A stretch of 64,000 bases of DNA from Streptomyces himalayensis subsp. himalayensis (GCF_013778455.1 NZ_JACEHE010000007.1:248001-312000); one strand, 5' to 3'. Counted from the stretch's first letter, positions 25,223 to 34,648 are shown. The notes: generated by a model from the letters alone, not told the origin. Numbers and translations: made by a program.

Positions 25223-26886
25223 ACGAGGCCTATGCGATACCGGCGGTCGCAGCCGTCGTCCTCGTCACCGTCCTCATCGGCGGCTTCGGGCTGCGTATCT
25301 CCCGTACCACGTCCGACTTCTACGTGGCCTCGCGCACCGTGGGCCCGTCCCTGAACGCGGCCGCGATCAGCGGCGAGTACCTCTCCGCCGCGTCCTTCCT
25401 GGGCGTCGCAGGACTGGTCCTGGTGTACGGCCCCGACATGCTCTGGTACCCCGTCGGCTACACCGCCGGGTACCTCGTCCTGCTCGTCTTCGTGGCCGCC
25501 CCGCTGCGCCGCTCCGGGGCCTACACCCTGCCCGACTTCGCCGAGGGACGACTCGAGTCGCGTCAGGTGCGCACCGTCGTCAGCGTCCTCGTGGTCGGCG
25601 TGGGCTGGCTGTATCTGGTGCCCCAGCTCCAGGGCGCCGGGCTCACGCTGCAGATCCTCACCGGGGCCCCGCGCTGGCTCGGCGGCGCGCTCGTGGCGGC
25701 TGTCGTGGTGCTCGCCGTCGCCGCGGGCGGCATGCGCAGCATCACCTTCGTGCAGGCCTTCCAGTACTGGCTCAAGCTCACGGCGCTGCTGGTCCCGGCC
25801 TTCTTCCTGCTGCTCGCCTGGCACCGCGACGGCGGTGCGCCGCCCGCGTTCCCGGCGGTACCGGACCTGCCGGCCTCCGGTGCGGGCGCCGGGCAGCCGA
25901 TCGCCACCAGCCGCGCGGACCACCCGCTGTACGCGACGTACGGCCTGATCGTCGCCACGTTCCTGGGCACCATGGGACTGCCGCATGTCGTGGTGCGCTT
26001 CTACACCAGTCCCCACGGGCGCGCCGCGCGCCGCACCACCGTCTTCGTGCTCGCCCTGATCGGGTTCTTCTATCTGCTGCCCCCGCTGTACGGCTGGCTC
26101 GGCCGGCTGTACGCGCCCGAGCTCACCCATACCCCGGATGCGGACGCCGCCGTCCTGCTGCTGCCGGGGCGGGCCGTCGGAGGGCTCGGCGGCGACCTGC
26201 TGGGCGCGCTCGTCGCGGGCGGGGCGTTCGCGGCGTTCCTGTCGACCGCGTCGGGTCTCACCATGGCCGTGGCGGGGGTGCTCAGCCAGGATGTGCTGCC
26301 CGCGCGCGGCGTACGGCACTTCCGGCTGGCGACCGTTCTGGCGATGACGGTGCCGCTCGGCGGGACGCTGCTGGTCAGTGCGGTGCCGGTGGCGGACGCG
26401 GTCGGCATGGCGTTCGCGGTGTCCGCGTCCTCGTTCTGCCCGCTGCTCGTGCTCGGCATCTGGTGGCGGCGGCTCACCCCGCCCGGCGCGCTCGCCGGAC
26501 TGCTCCTCGGCGGCGGCTCGGCCCTCGCCGCGGTGACGCTCACGTTCGCCGAGGTGGTGCGGTCCGGCTGGCTGCACACCCTGCTCGCCTGGCCCGCCGT
26601 GTGGTCGGTGCCCGTCGGCTTCCTGGCCATGATCCTGGTCTCCCTCGCAACGCCGGGCAGCATCCCGCCGCACACCAGCGCCACGATGACGCGGCTGCAC
26701 CTGCCGGAGTCGCTGACCGTCCGCCAGACGGCCGCGGCGGCGGAGGGCGGCAGCACGAGCCCGCCCGGCACCAAGAGCACCCCCAGCGGTACGAGCACCC
26801 CCAGCGGCACGAGCACCCCCAGCGGTACGAGCTTCCCCGGTAGCACGAGCTCTACCGGCAGCACGAGCACCCGGGAGGGACGGTGA
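25219..26886 (+). CDS. Sodium/solute symporter, acetate/pyruvate-like
   Basis: A 555-residue SSS-family transporter with about 13 membrane helices. Family hallmarks include SRTVGPSLNAAAISGEYLSA, DMLWYPVGYTAGYLVLL, GGMRSITFVQAFQYWLK, GTMGLPHVVVRFYT and FLSTASGLTMAVAGVLSQD. These resemble ActP-type monocarboxylate carriers. The C-terminal tail (about 505-555) is a Ser/Thr/Gly-rich repeat (STPSGT three times, from an 18-bp DNA repeat at 26776-26832). It is coupled to the small protein before it and to the LytS kinase after it. The substrate is inferred from family and companion gene only. Confidence 0.88.
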   Translation: MNEAYAIPAVAAVVLVTVLIGGFGLRISRTTSDFYVASRTVGPSLNAAAISGEYLSAASFLGVAGLVLVYGPDMLWYPVGYTAGYLVLLVFVAAPLRRSGAYTLPDFAEGRLESRQVRTVVSVLVVGVGWLYLVPQLQGAGLTLQILTGAPRWLGGALVAAVVVLAVAAGGMRSITFVQAFQYWLKLTALLVPAFFLLLAWHRDGGAPPAFPAVPDLPASGAGAGQPIATSRADHPLYATYGLIVATFLGTMGLPHVVVRFYTSPHGRAARRTTVFVLALIGFFYLLPPLYGWLGRLYAPELTHTPDADAAVLLLPGRAVGGLGGDLLGALVAGGAFAAFLSTASGLTMAVAGVLSQDVLPARGVRHFRLATVLAMTVPLGGTLLVSAVPVADAVGMAFAVSASSFCPLLVLGIWWRRLTPPGALAGLLLGGGSALAAVTLTFAEVVRSGWLHTLLAWPAVWSVPVGFLAMILVSLATPGSIPPHTSATMTRLHLPESLTVRQTAAAAEGGSTSPPGTKSTPSGTSTPSGTSTPSGTSFPGSTSSTGSTSTREGR

Positions 26887-28094
26887 CCGGGACCGCAGCC
26901 GCCGTGCTGCTCGCGCTCTGCCCACTGCTACTCGTCGGCGGGTTCCTTCTCGGGCGCCGCACCGCTCACCCCGCCGGGCGCAGCGATGTCGGCTCGCCCG
27001 TCGAGCACGCCACCTTCGAGACCCTGCACACCGCGTCACTCGCGGCGCCCCCGCTGCGCGCCGGCCTGACGGAGGACACGGCCCGCAAGTCGGCCCGGCG
27101 GCTGCGCACGCTGCTGGGCACCGACGCGCTGTGCCTCACCAACCGGTCAACAGTGCTGGCCTGGGACGGCGTCGGCGAACACCACGCCAAGCTGGTCATG
27201 GAGCGGCTCGCCGGGCTGCTCCCCACCGGCCGCAGCGCCGCCTTCGACTGCGGATGCGACGACGTCGACTGCCCGCTGCGCTGGGCGGTCGCCGCACCGA
27301 TCGTCGTGGACCAGCGGGTGCTCGGCGCCCTCGTCGCGTACGCTCCCCGCGACTCCGCCGTACTGGCCAGGGCCGCCGACGAGGTGGCCCGCTGGGTCTC
27401 CGTCCAGCTGGAGCTGGCCGAGCTCGACCGTTCCCGCACCCGCGTGATCGAGGCCGAGATCAAGGCGCTGCGCGCACAGATATCCCCGCACTTCATCTTC
27501 AACTCGCTCGCGGCCATCGCGTCGTTCGTCCGCACCGACCCCGAACGGGCCCGCGAACTGCTGCTGGAGTTCGCCGACTTCACCCGCTACTCCTTCCGGC
27601 GGCACGGCGAGTTCACGACGCTCGCCGACGAGCTGCACTCCATCGACCAGTACCTGGCGCTGGTACGGGCCCGCTTCGGCGAGCGGCTCGCGGTCACGCT
27701 GCAGATCGCACCCGAGGTGCTGCCGGTTTCGCTGCCGTTCCTGTGCCTGCAGCCGCTGGTGGAGAACGCCGTCAAGCACGGCCTGGAGGGCGCCGTCACG
27801 CGCAGCCGCATCACGATCAGCGCCCAGGACGCGGGGGCGGAGGCGGAGGTCGTCATCGAGGACGACGGGATCGGCATGGAGCCGGAGGCGCTGCGGCGGA
27901 TCCTGCGCGGCGAGGGCGGCCCCTCGGCCGGTATCGGGCTGTCGAACGTGGACGAACGGCTGCGTCAGGTCTTCGGCGACGACTACGGGCTCGTCATCGA
28001 GACCGGCGTGGGCGCGGGCATGAAGATCACGGTACGGATCCCCAAGTACCGTGCGGGCGTGCACTCGTCACCGCCCGAGCACGACCCGGCGTGA
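26883..28094 (+). CDS. LytS-type sensor histidine kinase
   Basis: A 403-residue kinase with one N-terminal membrane helix, a GAF-like domain at about 60-190 that includes a Cys cluster (FDCGCDDVDCPLRW), then the His_kinase domain with ALRAQISPHFIFNSLAAIAS (phospho-His in SPHF) and an HATPase domain with LQPLVENAVKHGLEG and SAGIGLSNVDERL. The start overlaps the symporter stop by four bases. The Cys-rich loop CGCDDVDC could bind a metal or iron-sulfur cluster and make the sensor redox-responsive; this is inference. Its partner is the LytTR regulator at the head of the cluster. The transporter itself may be the co-sensor, as in BtsSR. Confidence 0.9.
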   Translation: MTGTAAAVLLALCPLLLVGGFLLGRRTAHPAGRSDVGSPVEHATFETLHTASLAAPPLRAGLTEDTARKSARRLRTLLGTDALCLTNRSTVLAWDGVGEHHAKLVMERLAGLLPTGRSAAFDCGCDDVDCPLRWAVAAPIVVDQRVLGALVAYAPRDSAVLARAADEVARWVSVQLELAELDRSRTRVIEAEIKALRAQISPHFIFNSLAAIASFVRTDPERARELLLEFADFTRYSFRRHGEFTTLADELHSIDQYLALVRARFGERLAVTLQIAPEVLPVSLPFLCLQPLVENAVKHGLEGAVTRSRITISAQDAGAEAEVVIEDDGIGMEPEALRRILRGEGGPSAGIGLSNVDERLRQVFGDDYGLVIETGVGAGMKITVRIPKYRAGVHSSPPEHDPA

Positions 28095-28133
28095 GGCGGA
28101 TGCCGGGGGTCACGGGAGAGGACTGAGGACAGT

Positions 28134-28649
28134 TCAGAACAGGTGGATCGCCAGATGCCCCAGCGGCAGCCCCAGCTGCCAGGCCGGTGTCCACACCTTG
28201 GGCGCGTCGTCCTCGCCGGGGACGGTCCCGCCGCCTGGGACGGCGTCCAGGTCGGGCGCCAGCAACTCGGTCTCCTGGAGCCAGCGCCACGCCGCGACGG
28301 CCAGCTCCAGATCGGGCGCGGGGTCGCCGGTCTCCCGCACCTGTGCCGTCAGCCGGTCCATGTGCTCGCGCACCCACTCGTGCCACGGCTGATCGTGCGC
28401 CGTCAGGGACAGCCAGGTCTCCAGCTGGGTGACCACCCGGATACCGGGCAGCTCCCCGTCCGTGTCGGAAAGGAAGATCGTCAGCGCCAGCGCGTCGCGC
28501 CCGGCACGGAACTCGAAGGACGTGGGCGGCATGAGATCGCCGGTCCGCAGCAGCTCGTCCGCGATGTACTCGGCGTACAACCAGGCCATCGGCACGGTCA
28601 GTTCGCCACCGCCGGTGCCGCCGGCACTGCCCTTGCTTCTGTGCAGCAT
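28134..28649 (-). CDS. Hypothetical protein downstream of ECF sigma factor
   Basis: A 171-residue soluble protein with no signal or membrane helix and no family I recognise. ATG at 28649 is fixed by GGAGGAGG nine bases upstream. The sequence is rich in Trp and acidic residues (DQPWHEWVREHMDRLTAQVR, AVAAWRWLQETELL) and looks alpha-helical. It lies 134 bp downstream of the ECF sigma gene on the same strand and could be co-transcribed with it; it has no zinc-finger signature of a classical anti-sigma factor. It converges on the LytS kinase. Confidence 0.75.
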   Translation of the reverse strand: MLHRSKGSAGGTGGGELTVPMAWLYAEYIADELLRTGDLMPPTSFEFRAGRDALALTIFLSDTDGELPGIRVVTQLETWLSLTAHDQPWHEWVREHMDRLTAQVRETGDPAPDLELAVAAWRWLQETELLAPDLDAVPGGGTVPGEDDAPKVWTPAWQLGLPLGHLAIHLF

Positions 28650-28783
28650 CCTGTTCTGCCTCCTCCGGTCCATGCGCGTCTCGGGCCCCGAGCCCTCGTT
28701 CCGGAACACGGATGAGGACAGCCGATTACTCAACCAGGGCTCCGAGCAAGGCGCTTTACAGAGGTTTGACCCGGCCTGCCGTT

Positions 28784-29326
28784 TCATTGCAGGTCGGTTG
28801 CGTATTCCGGCAGAACCCGGCGCAGCGCGCGCAGCGCGTAGTACGCACGGGACTTCACAGTACCGGGCGGAATCCCCAGGGCTTCGGCGGCTTCCGCCAC
28901 ACTCGCCCCGCGGAAGTACACCTGCAACAGAACCGCCCGGTGTTCCGGAGTGAGAGTCTTCACAGCCTCCCGCACGTCCAGCGTGGCAGCCGCCCTCTCC
29001 GCGTGATCGGCGCACACGCGGGCGTTCTCCAGGACGGCGTCCCCGACCTCGGCAGGCCGGGCCTGCTGGGCCCGGCGCGCGTCGATGGCGAGCCGCCTGC
29101 CGACGGTGAACAGCCAGGGGCGTACGGAGTCGTAGGCGTCGGCGCACAGTGCCTCGGGGTGCTGCCAGGCGCGGACGAACGTCTCCTGCACGAGGTCCTC
29201 GGCACGTTGCCGGTCCCCGTCGGAGAGCCTCAGCAGCAGGGCGAAGAGGGGTCCGCCGTGCTCGCGCTGCAGCTCGGCCAGTTCCCGCTCGCCGGTCGTC
29301 CTCGTCATTGTGGTCGTGCCGGTCAT
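28784..29326 (-). CDS. ECF-type RNA polymerase sigma factor
   Basis: A 180-residue extracytoplasmic-function sigma factor. Region 2 covers about 20-90 with RAEDLVQETFVRAWQHPEAL and SVRPWLFTVGRRLAIDARR. Region 4 covers about 115-175 with LTPEHRAVLLQVYFRGASVA and the helix-turn-helix LGIPPGTVKSRAYYALRALR. ATG at 29326 is used; ATG at 29308 is an alternative and neither has a clear ribosome-binding site. The gene is divergent from capA. No classical membrane anti-sigma gene is adjacent; the same-strand gene downstream is an unknown soluble protein. Confidence 0.92.
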   Translation of the reverse strand: MTGTTTMTRTTGERELAELQREHGGPLFALLLRLSDGDRQRAEDLVQETFVRAWQHPEALCADAYDSVRPWLFTVGRRLAIDARRAQQARPAEVGDAVLENARVCADHAERAAATLDVREAVKTLTPEHRAVLLQVYFRGASVAEAAEALGIPPGTVKSRAYYALRALRRVLPEYATDLQ

Positions 29327-29568
29327 GGGCGTATGGCAGCGCAGCCCGCCGCGTACGGACAGATCACGGACACGCCTCTGCGACGGGCGGTCGATGCGGT
29401 CGACGAGCGGTGCGGTGAACGGTCCACCGGTGCGGCCCGGCCAGGCTCATCCGTGGTGTGGGAAGCATCCCCGTTTCAGGTACTGAGTCGGTATGGGTAA
29501 TTGACCCTGTTTGCCTCGTACATGAAGTTACGTAGGAAACATCCCCTTGAGGTGGAGGCCGGGCCGCG

Positions 29569-30765
29569 ATGACACAGCGCACACGACGCATGTGCCGGGA
29601 TACGGCGGCCGGGGCGGTGCTGCTGATCGGAACCGCCGGGGGCTGCACGGTGGCAGACCCGCCGGCGGACCCGGCCCCGCCGCGCCGGACCCTGCAGCAG
29701 CAGCCGGTCCCGCCCGCCGCGGGCGCCGGCGGCCGCGCGGAGCACGGATTCACGCTCGTCGCCTCCGGGGACGTCCTGCCGCATGCCTCCGTCATCCGCC
29801 GCGCGCACACCGACGCGGGCGGCACCGGCCACGACTTCCGGCCCATGCTCGCCGCCGTCAGGCCCGTCGTCGCCAAGGCCGACCTCGCGATCTGCCACAT
29901 GGAGACGGTCTACGGCGCGGACAGCCACTACAGCGGCTACCCCATGTTCAAGTCGCCGCCCGAGGTGGCCGAAGGCCTCGCCGAGACCGGCTACGACGCC
30001 TGCTCCACCGCCTCCAACCACACCCTCGACGATGGCATCGACGGCATCCGCCGCACCCTGGACGCCCTCGACGCGGCGGGCGTCGAGCACGCCGGCTCGG
30101 CGCGCACGGCCGCCGAGGCGAAGGGACCGGCCTGGCTGCGCGCGGGCACGGCCAACGTCGCGCACCTCGCGTACACGTACGGAACCAACGGCATCCCGCG
30201 GCCCGCAGGGAAGCCGTGGGCCGTCGATCTCATCGACCGCGGCACCATCGTCGCGGACGCCCGTGCCGCCCGCCGGGCGGGAGCCGACGTGGTGGTCGTC
30301 TCGCTGCACTGGGGCACCGAGTGGCAGGACGCGCCCGACCGGCGCCAGCTGTCGCTCGGCCGTCAGCTCACGGCGTCGAAGACCGGCGGCCGCCCGGACG
30401 TCGACCTGATCCTCGGCACGCACGCGCACATCCCGCAGGCGTACGAGAAGGTCAACGGCACCTGGATCGTCTACGGCATGGGAGACCAGGTCGCCGGCCA
30501 CATGTACAACCACGGAGGCGCGCACGACCCCCGCGGCAATCAGAGCAGCATCGCCCGCTTCACCTTCGCGCCGCCCACCCGGCCGGACGGCCGGTGGACG
30601 GTGGAGAAGGCCGAGTTCATCCCGCAGTGGTTCGATCCCGACACCGGCCGGGTCGTCCGTCTCGGCGCCGCCACGGACCCCGGCCTCGCGGACGTACGCG
30701 ACCGGATCCGCCGGATCGTCCTCAGCCGCGGGGCGGCCGAGGACGGACTGGTCATGGCGGAGTAA
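29569..30765 (+). CDS. CapA-family lipoprotein phosphoesterase
   Basis: A 398-residue CapA/PgsA-like protein, calcineurin-fold. The signal (AAGAVLLIGTAGGC) has a lipobox-like GGC. The metal-site motifs are ASGDVLPH, CHMETVYG, STASNHTLDDG, SLHWGTEW and LGTHAHIPQ. CapA proteins are linked to poly-gamma-glutamate or capsule export and sometimes to phosphatase activity; no other capsule gene is nearby. ATG at 29569 has GGTGGAGG about nine bases upstream. The divergent ECF sigma factor may control it. Confidence 0.85.
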   Translation: MTQRTRRMCRDTAAGAVLLIGTAGGCTVADPPADPAPPRRTLQQQPVPPAAGAGGRAEHGFTLVASGDVLPHASVIRRAHTDAGGTGHDFRPMLAAVRPVVAKADLAICHMETVYGADSHYSGYPMFKSPPEVAEGLAETGYDACSTASNHTLDDGIDGIRRTLDALDAAGVEHAGSARTAAEAKGPAWLRAGTANVAHLAYTYGTNGIPRPAGKPWAVDLIDRGTIVADARAARRAGADVVVVSLHWGTEWQDAPDRRQLSLGRQLTASKTGGRPDVDLILGTHAHIPQAYEKVNGTWIVYGMGDQVAGHMYNHGGAHDPRGNQSSIARFTFAPPTRPDGRWTVEKAEFIPQWFDPDTGRVVRLGAATDPGLADVRDRIRRIVLSRGAAEDGLVMAE

Positions 30766-30774
30766 CCCGGTCGG

Positions 30775-32220
30775 CTACGGCGCCGTACCGCCGCCGGGCA
30801 CCGGCTTGGCCTTCGCCATCTCCGATTTGCGGTACGAGTACCCGAAGTAGATGACGAGACCGACCGCGAACCACACGGCGAACCGCAACCAGGTCTGGGA
30901 CTGCAGGAACGTGATCAGCCAGATGGAGAAGACGATGCCGAGGGCGGGCACGAAGGGCATCCACGGAGTGCGGAAAGTGCGCGGCAGATCCGGCCTCCGG
31001 TAGCGCAGCACGATCACCGCGGCGCACACCACGACGAACGCCAGCAGGATCCCGATGTTCGTCAGTTCGGCCGCCTCGCCGATCGGCAGGAACCCGGCGA
31101 TGGCGGCCGACGCGAAACCGACGATCCATGTCACGCGCGTGGGCACGTGCCGCGTCGGATGCGTCTTCGCGAACCACTTGGGCAGCAGCCCGTCGCGGCT
31201 CATCGCGAACCACACGCGCGTGACGCCCAGCATGAACGTGAACATCACGGTGAGGATGCCGATGATCGCGCCGACCGCGATGATGTCCGCGAGCCCGGTG
31301 AGACCGACCGACTTGAAGGCGGTGGAGAACCCGCTCTCCTTGTCGATCTCCGTGTAGTGCTGCATGCCGGTCAGCACGAGGCAGGCCGCCACGTACAGCA
31401 CCATCGAGATCGCGAGCGAGTAGATGATCGCCTTCGGCATATGGCGCTGCGCGTCCTTGGACTCCTCGGCGGCGGTCGACATGGCGTCGTAGCCGAAGAC
31501 CGCGAAGAACACGGTCGCCGCACCTGTGAAGGCGCCACCGATCCCGTACGGGAAGAATGGGCTGTAGTTGGCGGTGTTGATGTGGAACACCCCGACACCG
31601 ATCACCAGCAGCACGACCAGCACCTTGAGGACCACCACGGACGTCTCGAACCGTGCGGCGTTCTTGATGCCGAGATTCAGCAGATATGCGATCAGCAGAC
31701 ACAGCAACGCGGCGAACAGATCCACCCGGTGTCCTTCTCCGGTGCCGGGCGCGCCCAGCATCCAGGCCGGAAGGTCCGCTCCGGTCTCGCCCAGCAGAAA
31801 GCTGAAGTAGCCGGAGATGCCGATCGCGACCACCGCGACGATCGCGGTGTACTCAAGCAGTAGGTCCCAGCCGATGAACCATCCCGCGAACTCGCCGAGC
31901 ACCGCGTAGCCGTACGTGTACGCCGATCCCGCCCGGGGGATGAGGCCCGCGAACTCCGCGTACGACAGCGCCGCGGCGGCGCTCGCGACACCGGCGACGA
32001 GGAACGACACGAGCACGGCCGGCCCTGCCGTGCCGTTGGCGACCGTGCCCGCGAGCGTGAAGATGCCGGCGCCGATGATGCCGCCCACGCCGATCGCGGT
32101 CAGCTGCCACAGGCCCAGCGTGCGAGTGAGTCTCTCGCTCTCGAGGCCCGCGTCGGCCTCCTCGATGTGTTCGATGGGTTTGCGGCGCAGGACGCCCTCA
32201 CCCATGCGGAGCCGAGCCAT
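30775..32220 (-). CDS. APC-family amino acid permease (cationic amino acid transporter type)
   Basis: A 481-residue permease of the YfnA/CAT type. The N-terminal RRKPIEHIEEAD precedes the substrate-binding helix GVGGIIGAGIFTLAG; further family signatures are RAGSAYTYGYAVLGEFAGW, FFAVFGYDAMSTAAEE and TRVWFAMSRDGLLPKWF. Twelve or more membrane helices are predicted. ATG at 32220 follows GAGGTGAGG. It converges on capA with only nine bases between stops. Cationic or branched-chain amino acids are the likely substrates. Confidence 0.9.
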   Translation of the reverse strand: MARLRMGEGVLRRKPIEHIEEADAGLESERLTRTLGLWQLTAIGVGGIIGAGIFTLAGTVANGTAGPAVLVSFLVAGVASAAAALSYAEFAGLIPRAGSAYTYGYAVLGEFAGWFIGWDLLLEYTAIVAVVAIGISGYFSFLLGETGADLPAWMLGAPGTGEGHRVDLFAALLCLLIAYLLNLGIKNAARFETSVVVLKVLVVLLVIGVGVFHINTANYSPFFPYGIGGAFTGAATVFFAVFGYDAMSTAAEESKDAQRHMPKAIIYSLAISMVLYVAACLVLTGMQHYTEIDKESGFSTAFKSVGLTGLADIIAVGAIIGILTVMFTFMLGVTRVWFAMSRDGLLPKWFAKTHPTRHVPTRVTWIVGFASAAIAGFLPIGEAAELTNIGILLAFVVVCAAVIVLRYRRPDLPRTFRTPWMPFVPALGIVFSIWLITFLQSQTWLRFAVWFAVGLVIYFGYSYRKSEMAKAKPVPGGGTAP

Positions 32221-32336
32221 GAGCCTCACCTCTTCGCGGACGACAGCCGACTGACGGGCCGGTCGGAACGGTCCAGGAGAAGGGGTGACGGAAAGTGCCA
32301 CGCCCCTCACACGTAGGAGGGGTTCCCGCTTTTCCC

Positions 32337-32801
32337 TTACGGAACCACCGTCACAGGCCACCGCCCCGCCTTCACCAGCCGTACCGCCACGGAACCGATG
32401 ATGCGGTGGCCCGCCTGCTCCGAGGCGCCGACCACAACGGCGTCCGCCTTGAGCTCGTCCGCGGCGCTGACCAGGCCGTTGTACGGGTCTCCGCGGAAGG
32501 TGTGGAACTCCCAGCGCACCTCGAATATGTCCTTCACCCGCTCGGCGGCCTCGCGGATCTCGGTGATGAGCCCCTCGGCGATCTCGTCGGTCGTCTCCGC
32601 CACCGGGACACCGAGCGCGGCGCCCGTGGCCATCACGGGCTGCACATAGACGATGGCGAGAAGCGCCCGCTGCCGGCGGGCCAGCCCCGCGGCATAGGCC
32701 GCTGCACGCAGCGAGGAGTCGGAGCCGTCGACTCCCACCACGATCACCTTGGGGCCGTCCGTACCCCGCTCGAACTGTGTCGGCTGCTGCTGATGGGTCA
32801 C
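32337..32801 (-). CDS. Universal stress protein UspA family
   Basis: A 154-residue single-domain Usp with the opening VIVVGVDGSDSSLRAAAYAA and a C-terminal VVVGASEQAGHRIIGSVAVR. The ATP-binding consensus G-2x-G-9x-G(S/T) is only partly met (GASEQAGHRIIGS), so nucleotide binding is uncertain. GTG at 32801 gives MTHQQQP. The gene lies 116 bp upstream of the permease gene on the same strand, so the two could be co-expressed. Confidence 0.9.
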   Translation of the reverse strand: MTHQQQPTQFERGTDGPKVIVVGVDGSDSSLRAAAYAAGLARRQRALLAIVYVQPVMATGAALGVPVAETTDEIAEGLITEIREAAERVKDIFEVRWEFHTFRGDPYNGLVSAADELKADAVVVGASEQAGHRIIGSVAVRLVKAGRWPVTVVP

Positions 32802-33037
32802 AGTCGCGAGGCTAGCGGAACTCGCAGGTCGTGGGCCTGGTGCGGGTCAGATGAGGGTCAGCGGCGGCAGCGGCCGCGCTTCCGGTGCGCGGGCTGAGGT
32901 AGCGCCCGTCCTGCCGGGCGGGCCGGGGGAGGGCGTCCGGTGGTCGGCAGGTGGCGCTGGCCCCAATGAGTGCTCCCGTTCGCCCGTACCGGTACTGACC
33001 GGCGGCAGCAGCCGCCGGGCGGGTGACCCATTTAGTC

Positions 33038-33907
33038 ATGAATAAGGATCAGATGCTCTCGCGACGAAGGGCGTTGCTGGCAGGTGCCCTCGCCCTGGCG
33101 GCTGCCGGCCAGACCGGCCTCTTCACCGTGGAGCCGACCGTCATCCGGGGCGCCCCGCGCAAACCCGCCCCCGCCCCGGGCGCGCCGGCGGAGACCGGCG
33201 CCGCCGGACCCCCGGCCCGCCGTCCCGTCAAGGCGTCCACCTACCGGCTCCAGCCTCTCACCGGATACGGCCCGCCACGCAGGGCCCCCCTCCGCACACC
33301 GGTGCGGCGGGCGCCGATCCTGCGGCTGTCCGGCATCGGCCGCAGGATGGTGCTCACCTTCGACGACGGCCCCGACCGCCGCTACACGCCCGGAATCCTG
33401 AGCACCCTCCGCAAACACGACGTGCGAGCGATGTTCTTCGTCTGCGGCGGGATGGCCGCCGACAACAAGGACCTGCTGCGCCGGATGGTCGACGACGGGC
33501 ATGTGATCGGCAACCACACGTGGTCCCACCCACTGCTCACGTCACTCTCACGGTCGGGGGTGCGCGACGAGATGGACAGAACCAGCGATCTCATCGAGGA
33601 CACGGTGGGCGAGCGGCCGCTCTGGTTCCGCGCTCCGTACGGGGCCTGGAACCGCGCGGCCTTCCAGCTCGGCGCCGAGCTCGGCATGGAGCCCCTCGCT
33701 TGGACCGTCGACACTCTCGACTGGACCACCCCGGGCACCGGCACCATCGTCACCCGTGTCATCGACGGCGCGGGGCCCGGCGTGGTCGTGCTCTCGCACG
33801 ACGCGGGCGGCGACCGTTCCCAGAGCGTCGCGGCGCTGCGGAGTTATCTCCCGGACCTGCTGGACGAGGGCTACCGCATCACCGTGCCGCAGCGAAGGCG
33901 CGTCTGA
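33038..33907 (+). CDS. Secreted polysaccharide deacetylase
   Basis: A 289-residue NodB-domain carbohydrate esterase with a twin-arginine-like signal (SRRRALLAGALALAAAGQTG) and a Pro-rich linker. Catalytic motifs: LTFDDGPD (motif 1), GNHTWSHPLL (motif 2, metal His pair), WFRAPYGAWN (motif 3) and VVLSHDAGGDR (motif 5 with His). Likely substrates are peptidoglycan or chitin-like amino sugars. ATG at 33038 is preferred because GGTGA lies nine bases upstream; GTG at 33023 is in frame. It shares a bidirectional terminator with the convergent sortase gene. Confidence 0.9.
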   Translation: MNKDQMLSRRRALLAGALALAAAGQTGLFTVEPTVIRGAPRKPAPAPGAPAETGAAGPPARRPVKASTYRLQPLTGYGPPRRAPLRTPVRRAPILRLSGIGRRMVLTFDDGPDRRYTPGILSTLRKHDVRAMFFVCGGMAADNKDLLRRMVDDGHVIGNHTWSHPLLTSLSRSGVRDEMDRTSDLIEDTVGERPLWFRAPYGAWNRAAFQLGAELGMEPLAWTVDTLDWTTPGTGTIVTRVIDGAGPGVVVLSHDAGGDRSQSVAALRSYLPDLLDEGYRITVPQRRRV

Positions 33908-33938
33908 GCAGCCACCGATTCTGGGGTCACAGGCATGA

Positions 33939-33964
33939 GAAAGGCGGGCATCAGCCCGCCTTTC
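33939..33964. terminator. Bidirectional hairpin terminator
   Basis: GAAAGGCGGGC pairs perfectly with GCCCGCCTTTC around an ATCA loop between the convergent deacetylase and sortase genes. The loop and layout match the hairpin between xis and int. Confidence 0.85.
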
Positions 33965-33976
33965 TGGTCGGAACGT

Positions 33977-34648
33977 TCAGCGGACCTCGACGAGGCGGGC
34001 GAAGACCACCACGTTGCCGTCGTATCCGAACTGCTTGGTGAATCCGCCGCCGCAGGTGATGACCCGCAGTTCGGCCTGTCCGGTGTTCCCGTAGACGCGC
34101 TGTCCGGGGAAGTTGGTCTTCGAGAATACTTCGACGCCGTAGACCTCGAAGACCGCCGTCTTCTGGTCCGCACGCTTGACCTCTACGCGGTTTCCCTTCT
34201 TGAGCGAGCCGAGCCCGTAGAAGACGGCCGGGCCCTTGCTGTTGTCCACATGGCCGACGATCACGGCGGTTCCCTTTTCGCCGGGGGCCACGGCACCGGT
34301 GAACCAACCAGCGAGATTCGAGTCCTCAGGTGGTGGTGCCTGCACCCAGCCTTCGGAGTCGAGCCCCACGGCCGTGACGGGTGCGTCGACATTGATCGCG
34401 GGGAGCCGCACCCGCTCCACCATCGAGAACGGCAGCGGATCGCGTGTCGCCTTGGGCGCCGTCGTCCCGGTGGAGGTGCGGCCGTCCGCGGCCGCCGCGG
34501 CGGCGGGTTGCGGAGGCCCCTCGTTGAATTCCCCGGAGCCATTCCGCATCAAAGCGAGGCCGGTCAGCAGAACAAGCGCGATGACACCCCAGGGCGCGCG
34601 CTTCCTCCGTCTTACCTCCTCCTCTTCGGCCGGTTGAAACGAAGGCAT
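33977..34648 (-). CDS. Class E/F-type sortase
   Basis: A 223-residue membrane-anchored transpeptidase. The N-terminal helix WGVIALVLLTGLALM is followed by an Ala/Thr-rich linker and the sortase barrel (about 80-220). Catalytic residues are the His of VIVGHVDNS, the Cys of LRVITCGGG and the Arg in VVVFARLVEV. Short class F-like enzymes of this kind are common in actinobacteria and their targets are mostly unknown. The Asn/Gly-rich surface protein gene lies divergently about 380 bp away. Confidence 0.9.
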   Translation of the reverse strand: MPSFQPAEEEEVRRRKRAPWGVIALVLLTGLALMRNGSGEFNEGPPQPAAAAAADGRTSTGTTAPKATRDPLPFSMVERVRLPAINVDAPVTAVGLDSEGWVQAPPPEDSNLAGWFTGAVAPGEKGTAVIVGHVDNSKGPAVFYGLGSLKKGNRVEVKRADQKTAVFEVYGVEVFSKTNFPGQRVYGNTGQAELRVITCGGGFTKQFGYDGNVVVFARLVEVR

